The notes under the pieces are model-generated. The model saw only the letters and a program-made list of their open reading frames with translations, had not been told where the DNA came from and ran no database searches. This document shows, piece after piece, positions 57,166 through 64,000 of a stretch of DNA of 64,000 nucleotides (position 1 is its first letter; each line of letters starts with the position of its first letter). Made by a program: the position numbers and the translations under genes. Source of the DNA: Phytophthora colocasiae (lineage: Eukaryota > Oomycota > Peronosporomycetes > Peronosporales > Peronosporaceae); NCBI GenBank assembly GCA_018806915.1, contig JAGKQI010000079.1, forward strand, positions 771,001 to 835,000, read 5' to 3'.

Positions 57166-59102
57166 GGTTACCTGTCGATTGGAACGGATACGGAACGGAT
57201 CTGATCTTGGACCAGGTTTTCAGGTGCATCAAGGATAGACATAGTGATGTGAAAACGGGAGGTGGTGCATGTGCTGCTGCATGTGTGGATCAAAATAACA
57301 GAGTCAGTTTACAATAGGCAATGGCAGACGCAGTTGCTGATCCACCGGTGCAAGGTGGCATGCGCGTCACAGGATCTCAGGAACAAGATGCTGGGTCATT
57401 AAAACGGCGAGACAAGTCGTTGGAGCAAGGTACTGGGCAAGAGTCACAGGAGCAAGGTGATGAGATCGACGCTAGGCTGGTGACGAAGCATCGTCAAGAG
57501 CGTACGACGTGCTACTTCCAGGGCTATAAGTACACGCGTGCATGGGCTTCCTCAACGAAAGTTGTATATCGTTGTTCGTCATTTCGACGCACGGAGTGTA
57601 AGGGGACTATGGAATTCAACATCTCGACAATGGGTTACTCCAATGCTCGGCCACATACATGCCAGGTCACGCAGAGTGCTTTTGGAATATCCGATGTCAA
57701 CGATGAAATGAAAGCCATGGCAGACAGCTTGGCAATTGCTGACGTCGCTCGACCGGTAAGAGAAATATGGCAGGAGCTACGCAGCATCTTCTACGGTAAT
57801 GGCAGCAATGTCACGGTTGGTTTGTCTGAGTCACAAGTGATTAACCGCGTGTATAGAGCAAGATCTCTTCACTATAGTGGCAACGTGCATGGATCGGTTG
57901 AAATTCCACCACTCTCGCTGGCACTCAATGAGTCAGTGTCGTTTTTCCAATTTCACTTTGTTTCAGCAAACCGCCAAGATGTGAACAGTCCAACACGATT
58001 ACTGGGGTGGGCACATCCAGCGCTGGTGAACTTGCTTCGCTACCACAACGTGTCGCTCTTTATCGATGGTACTTTTCGTTGCGTTCCACGCAATTTTCAG
58101 CAATGTGTGGTTTTCATGGTTCACGACCGTGCTTCAGGACTGTTTATCTCTGTGTTTTACATTTTAAGCACATCTCGCTGCGCTGACGCGTACTGGGATA
58201 TGATGCACTTTGTTTTCCAAGCCACTGACCAGCAACTAAGCCCAGGTGAAGTTGTATGCGACTTTGAATCGGCTCTAATGCAAGCAGTGCAAACTCAGTT
58301 CCGTGACGCTATTGTCTTGGGTTGTTTATTCCATATGAAGCAAGCACTGCGGCGAGCGATGAAGAGGTATGCTATACCTGATGCCGAATGCGCTGTAGCG
58401 ATGAAAAGAGGCGTTATCGACATGTTGACAGTGGCCGACCCAGATCAAGTGAACTCACATGGAATTGCTTGGGCTCGTGCAGAAATTAAGCTTCGTTGCG
58501 AGAAGAAAGGCATCACGTATTCCAATGCGAAGTGGCAGGAGTTTTGGGCATATTTTAAGCGAACTTGGATTGATGAATACTCAGTGGATCTTTGGAATGT
58601 ACACGGTCTCGATAACGAGCTTGTTGCACGTACGAATAACCCACTTGAGCGATTCAATCGCATTCTCAACACGCGATTCCCCACACCACACCCCTCCATG
58701 GCCACATTCGTGAGTGTAATCAAGCAAATTTCAGCCGAGTATGTGCAGCAGTTGGCTGATATCCCTCGTGAACGAAGCAAACGTGTTGTGCGCGAGACCA
58801 TTGAGTTACCTGCTGCCATCGATCTACTCATGGCACTCGAGAATACGACCACAGCTCACTCGGATTCTACCTCATTGTCGGCAACTACTACTTCAGATGG
58901 TGGTACACCACATCACTGTCAGGAAGATGCTGCTGCTGCAGTACTGTAGTGATAGGACTTGATCTACTTAGCCAGTAGGTTGCTATACCTTTGCATTAAT
59001 CTGCGAGTGCCCTTTGCCTGTTGCCATGACTGATGAGAATGATCTTTTAGTGCTGATCCAAGACCAGATCCGTTCTGTATCTGTTCCAATTTCAAATCTA
59101 CC
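57166..59102 (+). mobile_element. Mutator-like element (MULE) with 8-bp target duplication
   Basis: The duplicated target is TGTTCGAG at 57158-57165 and 59103-59110. The termini are inverted: the left starts GGTTACC...ATTGGAACGGATACGGAACG, and the right (rc) starts GGTAGAT...ATTGGAACAGATACAGAACG. About 37 inner bases match with four differences. One intact transposase gene fills the element. An 8-bp duplication fits MULEs (8-11 bp). Confidence 0.85.
57321..58949 (+). CDS. MULE transposase with FLYWCH zinc finger
   Basis: The product is an open frame of 542 residues. The N-terminus (about 1-45) is low-complexity. A FLYWCH-type zinc finger spans residues about 50-112 (TTCYFQGYKYTRAW...YRCSSF...CKGTM...PHTC). 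The MULE catalytic domain follows: first Asp in LFIDGTFRCVP near 247, second in VVCDFESALMQA near 313, the C/H motif GCLFHMKQAL near 333, and a Glu in NNPLERFNR near 443. Start, length and all motifs look intact, so this element may be autonomous. The gene lies wholly inside the terminal repeats and reads in the same direction as the interrupted host gene. Confidence 0.9.
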   Translation: MADAVADPPVQGGMRVTGSQEQDAGSLKRRDKSLEQGTGQESQEQGDEIDARLVTKHRQERTTCYFQGYKYTRAWASSTKVVYRCSSFRRTECKGTMEFNISTMGYSNARPHTCQVTQSAFGISDVNDEMKAMADSLAIADVARPVREIWQELRSIFYGNGSNVTVGLSESQVINRVYRARSLHYSGNVHGSVEIPPLSLALNESVSFFQFHFVSANRQDVNSPTRLLGWAHPALVNLLRYHNVSLFIDGTFRCVPRNFQQCVVFMVHDRASGLFISVFYILSTSRCADAYWDMMHFVFQATDQQLSPGEVVCDFESALMQAVQTQFRDAIVLGCLFHMKQALRRAMKRYAIPDAECAVAMKRGVIDMLTVADPDQVNSHGIAWARAEIKLRCEKKGITYSNAKWQEFWAYFKRTWIDEYSVDLWNVHGLDNELVARTNNPLERFNRILNTRFPTPHPSMATFVSVIKQISAEYVQQLADIPRERSKRVVRETIELPAAIDLLMALENTTTAHSDSTSLSATTTSDGGTPHHCQEDAAAAVL

Positions 59103-59139
59103 TGTTCGAGTGCAGTGGAACGAACACAGTGGAGTCCTC

Positions 59140-59318
59140 TAACAGAATGTGTACACTAGATCTTCACACGCAAAGATATACAACTTGTTGATAAGAAGGG
59201 AAATCTTGGACTGAGGCTTCCTGCCCTGTGACTCTTGAGCGGAGGATCTTTTTACCTACGGTAGATCTTTTAACTGCTGCGATTGCTCAGTCTTTCAACA
59301 CGGATGCCGTTTCCAACA
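59140..59318 (-). repeat. probable 3' LTR of the copia element (left edge uncertain)
   Basis: On the minus strand it starts TGTTGGAAACGGC at 59318, directly after the polypurine tract. The pol stop (59287) lies 31 bp inside it, as is common in compact copia elements. The end should be a CA near 59149 or a few bases further. Without the 5' LTR this cannot be confirmed. Confidence 0.45.
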
Positions 59319-62300
59319 CGCCCTCCTCCGAAGACAGCATCTTCGGAAGATGGTCCTTGGTCATGCCGATCATGTCACTCAGCATCTCGAAACGATCACC
59401 TGCAAGGGGTTTAGTCATCAGGTCAGAAGGATTATCGTTGGTCTTTACCTTCCATAGGTCGACCGTCCTTTTAGCAACCTGATCTCGGACGTAGTGCCAC
59501 CTTAATTCGATATGTCGCGTTCGGCGACTGTAGGTCGGGTTTGTAGCCATGACAAACGCCGCTTGATTGTCGATGCCTAGACGAAATTTGATCTGCAACT
59601 TCTGGAAAACTTCGATCAACACATTTCGAAGACCTTGCCCTTCCATGCAAGACTCACAAGCTGCCACATACTCCGCTTCGGCTGTAGATTGCGCCACGAT
59701 GCTCTGACGTCGAGAGGCCCATGAGATGGCTCCACCGGCCATGCAGTGAACGTAACCAGTTACACTCTTCCTCGTATCGGGGTCATTGCCCCAGTCGGAA
59801 TCACAGAAACCGTCAATGACGAGCTCGTCCTCTTGCGCTGCCGCCTTGCCGGACGAATACACAATTCCTTGGCTCTTGGTTCCGACAAGGTACCGCAGCA
59901 CACGTTTTGCTGCACCAATGTGCTGCTGCGTCGGGTTCTGCACGAATCTGCTCAACTGTCCAATCACGTACGCTAGATCTGGCCTGGTGCACGTCGCAAG
60001 ATACATCAGTGATCCGATAAGCTCTCTGTACGGAAACACCTTGCCATGGTCCGGTGCTTTCTTCTTTGGGGAGGTGTCCGTGTCATTCACAGTAAGTCTC
60101 ATATTAGTTTCCATTGGGATCCTGCTGGGATGTGCATCGCTGAAGTTGAAGCGCTCAATAATCTCTTCACAGTATCGCGTCTGGTGAAGTTTAATCGAGT
60201 CCTCGTTTTGCTCAACCTCAACTCCCAAGTACGTGCTTAACAGTCCCTGGTCTTTTAGTCCGTAGTCACTATCAAGCTGACTGAACATCGTCTTTTTAAA
60301 TGCGATATCTTTCGTTGCACACAAGATATCATCGACATACAGCAAAAAAATTGCAAATACGCCATCGTGATCGTAGTAGTACAGGCATAGCTCCGTGCTG
60401 CATTGCTTAAAGCCGTATCGAATGAACCAGCCGTTCACTTCAGTGTTCCACTCACGACCGCTTTGTCGGAGCCCGTATAACGCCTTGTTAATTACATAGA
60501 CCATCCCATTGGTCTCGCATGGATACCCTTCGAGCGACTCCAGGTACTGTTTGATGGCGAGCCATGCGTTCAAGTAGGCAGTATTGATGTCACCTTGATA
60601 AATCGGCAGACCCAAAATGATGCACACAGCCACAAACAAACGGAAAGTAGCCATTCTTGCTACAGGGCTGAACGTCTCAACAAAATCAATACCGGGTATC
60701 TGCTTGTCACCACGAGCAACAATTCTAGCACGGAATCTCACGATGTAGCCAAGATGGTCCGACTTTATGTCGTACACCCACATCGTCTTGATGGCCTTCT
60801 TTCCCTCAGGAATCTCGCTCCTAGCGATCATGCCCAGCACTCCTTTGTCTTTCAGTGCTGCTATTTCAGCATCCATAGCCTCCTGCCATTGCCTCGCAAA
60901 TTTCGACCTCATCGCCTCACGGTAATTTCTGGGGATCTTCACGTTCTTAGCGAGGACTCCGCCAGTTCCACGTCGGTTTGCATGAAGGGCTCGGAATGCA
61001 GAGTCTACAGTATAGTCTTCGTATCGTTCAGGTGGACGTCTCTCGTGTGCCTCACGAAGACCTGGTCGGCGTGATTCCGAATCCACTTTAGGTCGCTTGC
61101 GCTCTCCTGTGCGCCGAACTTCTTCTTCTCTTGGTCGGCGCTGACCGGTTATGCGATCATCTACCGTCGCTACTTCACCGTAAGCTTCGGCCTCACGTTC
61201 ATCACAGGGATCAATAAGACAGTCATAATCTTCCGAATAACCTTCAGCATCGTGCACTGCTGAAAGATCAGACACGTGACTGAAGGAGTCATCAAACTCG
61301 TCGTCATCTCCATTATCACTCAGATCGGTTTCAGGTACAATTTCATCATTGACGGAGTATGTGTCATACTCGTCCTCGCTCTCATCCTCAGATGTCTCGC
61401 CATTATTTGCAGCAGAATCATCGTCACTCAAAGCACTTACAACAGCAAGCTCCTCATAAACATCACTAGTAATTCCTGTACTTGCGTCTGCCGTTGAGCC
61501 TGGATCCGTAACCTCATCCTGGTCATTCTCCTCATTCTCGCCCTCCTGCGTTTCAGTAAACGCATCAGGGTTTGGCAGCGAGCTGTTTCGTACCATGGCA
61601 TCCCAAATAGTCTGACCTTCAGCGTCTAGTTCATCACTCTTAGATGCTGCAGTTTCCATCTCCACGTCAATCTCTCCTTGCTCAGATTCATCATCGCACT
61701 CTGCGATCTGTGATAGTCTGTCAGGTTGACCATCATCTTCAGCAAATTCACCAAGCTCGCCCTCCTCAACAAACTCATCAAAGGTATGGAGCCAGCGTTT
61801 GACATTCGCATTGTATCCGCGCTCATAGCGGTCCTTGTACTTAAGCTTTTCGTTAATTTTCACGTCTGACACGAAGCCTTTCTTGTGTTCTGTCGGGAAG
61901 TACACGTGACAACCGACCACATCTTCACGGTAACCTAGCAGGAACCCAACCCTGCAGTTCATGTTCAGTTTCTTCCTCTTCGACTTCGGTGTATGGCAGT
62001 ACGCGAGCGATCCAAAAGCTCGCACGTGATGAATGTCTGGCTTGGAGCCAAACATCACCTCGTAGGGTGTGCGTCCTGCACCCTTGCAAAACACGCGATT
62101 CTTCAGGTACACAGCGGTCTCTAGAGCGTGAGTCCAAAACGACTTAGGAAGCCCCGACTGATGCATCATATTCTTGACCATCCCGATTAGTGTCTGGTGC
62201 GTGCGCTCCACCAGGTTCAGTTGCGACGCTTTTGGGCCGACTTTCGTGTGCACAATACCCTTCGCTTTGTACCAGTTCTCCATTGTGCCATTGCAGAACT

Positions 62301-63051
62301 CCTGGCCTTTATCGGTGAGTACTTGTTTCACGAGACCATTTCTCGATTCATCAGCACTTAGTCCGCGACTCACTACTGCTCTAACTCTTTTGCCATTCTG
62401 GCGCTCTGCCCACGCAATGTACTCCTTCATGTACATGTTCACCTCAGCCTCTGACTTTGTTTTCAACAGGAACGTCCTGACAAAGCGAGAGTAGCCATCC
62501 ATCACTACCAGTACGGCGGAGTACAGCGAGCCATTTGAGGCTCCAGGTATCAATAGGTCTGCAAACACCATGTCGTTAACACCCTCAATCGGTCTGTCGA
62601 GTTTCTTACGGAATGTCTTTCGACGCTGTTTGCCTAGATGGCAATCGCAACAGTCAATCTTACCGCGGCGCTTTAGCATAATGCCCTTGGCTAATCCACG
62701 ATCAACCATTAGTCTGATGTATTCAGGGCAGGTGTGTCCGAGCCTCTCGTGCCACACGTCGATGTCCTCAACTCCATCCGTGACTGCAAAGTTCGCGAAC
62801 ACCGTCTTCTTAACCGCAACTCGTTTCTTTTTGTGTATAATGCTCCCTATGTTGTGAGCATTGAACGTCCACAGTCGATTCGTAAACTCCGTACGAACCA
62901 CCTCCGTGCCGTCCTTCGTCAGCCCGAAGATCTGATTCTCGGACTCGTACGTCATCACATAACCCTGCTCTATCGCCAAACCAGGCGAGAACAGGTTACA
63001 TCCAGCATCAGGCACGTACAGCACGTCCTCCACATACACAAACACCATCAC
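59287..63051 (-). CDS. copia pol: integrase, RT, RNase H
   Basis: The open frame runs 1254 codons. A gag-pre-integrase region with HHCC (DVWHERLGHTC...CCDCHLGKQ) lies near residues 100-145. Integrase Asp residues are in VFADLLIP and VLTDKGQEF, with Glu in LVERTHQT near 300. A long acidic Ser/Glu/Asp-rich linker spans about 440-660. RVT_2 has FAIFLLYVDDILCA near 905. RNase H has GFCDSDWGNDPDTRKS and QSTAEAEYVAA near 1085-1150. All catalytic residues are present. It is separated from gag-protease by a one-base shift near 63060, whereas copia elements usually have one continuous frame, so this copy is probably defective or contains a sequence error. Confidence 0.88.
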   Translation of the reverse strand: MMVFVYVEDVLYVPDAGCNLFSPGLAIEQGYVMTYESENQIFGLTKDGTEVVRTEFTNRLWTFNAHNIGSIIHKKKRVAVKKTVFANFAVTDGVEDIDVWHERLGHTCPEYIRLMVDRGLAKGIMLKRRGKIDCCDCHLGKQRRKTFRKKLDRPIEGVNDMVFADLLIPGASNGSLYSAVLVVMDGYSRFVRTFLLKTKSEAEVNMYMKEYIAWAERQNGKRVRAVVSRGLSADESRNGLVKQVLTDKGQEFCNGTMENWYKAKGIVHTKVGPKASQLNLVERTHQTLIGMVKNMMHQSGLPKSFWTHALETAVYLKNRVFCKGAGRTPYEVMFGSKPDIHHVRAFGSLAYCHTPKSKRKKLNMNCRVGFLLGYREDVVGCHVYFPTEHKKGFVSDVKINEKLKYKDRYERGYNANVKRWLHTFDEFVEEGELGEFAEDDGQPDRLSQIAECDDESEQGEIDVEMETAASKSDELDAEGQTIWDAMVRNSSLPNPDAFTETQEGENEENDQDEVTDPGSTADASTGITSDVYEELAVVSALSDDDSAANNGETSEDESEDEYDTYSVNDEIVPETDLSDNGDDDEFDDSFSHVSDLSAVHDAEGYSEDYDCLIDPCDEREAEAYGEVATVDDRITGQRRPREEEVRRTGERKRPKVDSESRRPGLREAHERRPPERYEDYTVDSAFRALHANRRGTGGVLAKNVKIPRNYREAMRSKFARQWQEAMDAEIAALKDKGVLGMIARSEIPEGKKAIKTMWVYDIKSDHLGYIVRFRARIVARGDKQIPGIDFVETFSPVARMATFRLFVAVCIILGLPIYQGDINTAYLNAWLAIKQYLESLEGYPCETNGMVYVINKALYGLRQSGREWNTEVNGWFIRYGFKQCSTELCLYYYDHDGVFAIFLLYVDDILCATKDIAFKKTMFSQLDSDYGLKDQGLLSTYLGVEVEQNEDSIKLHQTRYCEEIIERFNFSDAHPSRIPMETNMRLTVNDTDTSPKKKAPDHGKVFPYRELIGSLMYLATCTRPDLAYVIGQLSRFVQNPTQQHIGAAKRVLRYLVGTKSQGIVYSSGKAAAQEDELVIDGFCDSDWGNDPDTRKSVTGYVHCMAGGAISWASRRQSIVAQSTAEAEYVAACESCMEGQGLRNVLIEVFQKLQIKFRLGIDNQAAFVMATNPTYSRRTRHIELRWHYVRDQVAKRTVDLWKVKTNDNPSDLMTKPLAGDRFEMLSDMIGMTKDHLPKMLSSEEGVLETASVLKD

Positions 63052-63989
63052 TTCGTCATCATCACGGCTATCATGATAGTTCCAAAGCCCTCTGCTTTGG
63101 CATTAACGCCGTCAGCAAACCCGGAGATCGTTGGGTTCCAATCGCTGTCTTCAATGCTCTGTAGCGTAGTGAAATACTCCTTGCACGCCGTAATGTGTGT
63201 GTTTGCTCCGGTATCAAAGTACCACAAGCTCGGCTCATAGTTCTTCGCGAGCTTCTTGACAACTTCGCCGACCACGACGTCACGTTTGTGATCTGGTGCA
63301 GCTACTTCTGTCATCACAGGTTGCGCTTCTGCCTCGGCAGCCTTGCCTGAGCGCGCATACTTGGCCTCGGCCTTCTTGCCGCTCGATTTATCCTCGAGCT
63401 CTGGGCAGTCACTCTTGTAGTGGCCCATTTCACCACACTGAAAGCACTTCACGTCAGCTTTGGCTTTCCCTGCTTTCTTGCTGGAGTCTCCAGTGGGCTT
63501 CTTGTTTCGTGGCTTGCCGCCACCTCGATTCGACTGGTTGCCCTGCCTGTTACCAAAGGCGTTGTTGTCCCAGTCCTTGCTCCTTGCTTCTGCTGTCAGG
63601 ATCATTTCTCGAACTTTGTCTGGGGTGTACTTGTTCATATTCGAGCTGAATAGAATTTTTCTTCGTAGTTCGTCGTAGCAGGTCTGCACCGGCAGGCTCC
63701 GCAACATTCGATCCACCATCTGCAAGTCATTCACTGGCGCACCAAGATCCTCAAGCTGGTCCTTGATGTCGAAGAGCTTGTACAGGTGCCCACGCACGTC
63801 ATCTTTGCCGCGCAGATTCGTTCTGTGTAGCTCGCCCTGCAAGCGATACACCTTCTGTGCTGTGACTGCTGGAGTGGTTTTGCCTTCGTAGATGGAGCAC
63901 AGCTCCTCCCACATCTCCGTACCGGTCTTCTTTGACATCACTTGCTTGGCAAGCCTCTTTGTAAGCGAGCCTTGGATCAAAATCTTCAC
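63048..63989 (-). CDS. copia gag and protease (5' end outside window)
   Basis: The frame is open to the window edge, so the N-terminus is unseen. It holds a UBN2-type gag domain (EMWEELCSIYEGKT...LRSLPVQTCYDEL), a basic Gly/Lys-rich stretch, a CCHC knuckle (CFQCGEMGHYKSDC) and a protease active site (WYFDTGANTHIT). It terminates at TGA 63048 just where the pol frame should continue (EDVLYVPDAGCNLFS). The required change is one base in a GATGATGACG repeat region. Confidence 0.85.
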   Translation of the reverse strand: MKILIQGSLTKRLAKQVMSKKTGTEMWEELCSIYEGKTTPAVTAQKVYRLQGELHRTNLRGKDDVRGHLYKLFDIKDQLEDLGAPVNDLQMVDRMLRSLPVQTCYDELRRKILFSSNMNKYTPDKVREMILTAEARSKDWDNNAFGNRQGNQSNRGGGKPRNKKPTGDSSKKAGKAKADVKCFQCGEMGHYKSDCPELEDKSSGKKAEAKYARSGKAAEAEAQPVMTEVAAPDHKRDVVVGEVVKKLAKNYEPSLWYFDTGANTHITACKEYFTTLQSIEDSDWNPTISGFADGVNAKAEGFGTIMIAVMMTK

Positions 63990-64000
63990 CTTGGCCTGCT

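Larger units (their letters stand above)
56368..59142 (+). pseudogene. BAG-domain-like co-chaperone gene split by a MULE
   Basis: The helical block KKMRLELGAYDYRVKEQTEL...DLDGVLSYGDAEIKSARK (56550-56690) resembles a BAG domain, which binds the Hsp70 ATPase domain. An acidic linker and the start of an Hsp20-like strand region (WRPYYQLQRRQDGIYLIARL) follow. The reading continues VDPENVR at 57147-57165, is interrupted by a MULE (57166-59102), and resumes VQWNEHSGVL at 59111-59139 before a stop. The pieces join in frame once one copy of the 8-bp target duplication is removed. The N-terminal start is uncertain: ATG at 56368 gives a good helical lead but that frame ends at 56521, while the main frame is open from 56292. 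A small indel near 56500 is possible. The C-terminus may be cut further by the copia element beginning near 59140. Confidence 0.65.
59136..64000 (-). mobile_element. Ty1/copia element, minus strand, incomplete at window edge
   Basis: Domain order gag, protease, integrase, RT, RNase H on the minus strand is that of Ty1/copia. A polypurine tract (minus strand CGGAGGAGGGCG, 59330-59319) precedes TGTTGGAAACGG, so the 3' LTR probably starts at 59318 and runs left to about 59140. Its left edge is not resolved. The 5' LTR and gag start lie beyond 64000. Confidence 0.8.

Noticed and set aside
1..64000. tRNA or rRNA genes
   Set aside because: I saw no cloverleaf with A and B boxes and no conserved rRNA words. 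A tRNAscan-SE run would be decisive.

Overview
The window is oomycete nuclear DNA, most likely from Phytophthora or a close relative. The evidence is an elicitin-like secreted protein (35678-36088), an RXLR/EER-type effector candidate (55054-55422), short GT-AG introns of about 55-100 bp, core promoters resembling the oomycete GCTCATT...CA(A/T)TT initiator, and a dense, varied load of transposons. The species cannot be named from sequence reading alone.

Layout. 1-2350: no recognised gene, but a ~150-bp tandem repeat tract. 2355-3358: an unrecognised multi-exon gene. 3479-7381: a three-copy terminal-repeat cluster, then a piggyBac-type transposase gene with two N-terminal chromodomains. 7513-12400: an ADP/ATP-carrier pseudogene, a coiled-coil protein, a broken SANT plus DOT1-like methyltransferase gene, and two unrecognised minus-strand genes. 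12740-17002: a 5'-truncated Ty3/gypsy chromovirus-like element. 17459-32730: six tandem same-strand paralogues of a membrane-anchored purple-acid-phosphatase-like enzyme. Copies 1-3 are intronless and copies 4-6 share one phase-1 intron. Three of the six carry a single lesion. The array is split by a Harbinger transposase remnant and by a 2.1-kb decayed piggyBac element, and is followed by a Tc1/mariner-like element with perfect 95-bp inverted repeats.

34042-37201 is the quietest host segment: a GPI-anchored secreted protein, an elicitin-like protein and nuclear cap-binding protein CBP20. 38406-44142 is a second, full-length copy of the first gypsy family, with matching 265-bp LTRs but a broken reading frame. 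44477-45341 is a LINE 3' fragment. 45373-55048 is a different, apparently intact 9.7-kb gypsy element on the minus strand, with near-identical LTRs and a candidate -1 gag/pol frameshift signal. It sits between the upstream region and the start codon of the RXLR-type effector. 55623-56208 is a pogo-like non-autonomous element. 56368-59142 is a BAG-like co-chaperone gene split by an intact MULE carrying a FLYWCH finger (8-bp target duplication). 59136-64000 is a Ty1/copia element that runs off the window.

Functionally, the host genes fall into secreted or cell-surface proteins (phosphatases, GPI protein, elicitin, effector) and a few housekeeping or chromatin genes. About half the window is mobile DNA, with several insertions next to or inside host genes. 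Many reading frames differ from intact by one base, often in homopolymers, so some 'pseudogenes' may be draft-assembly errors.
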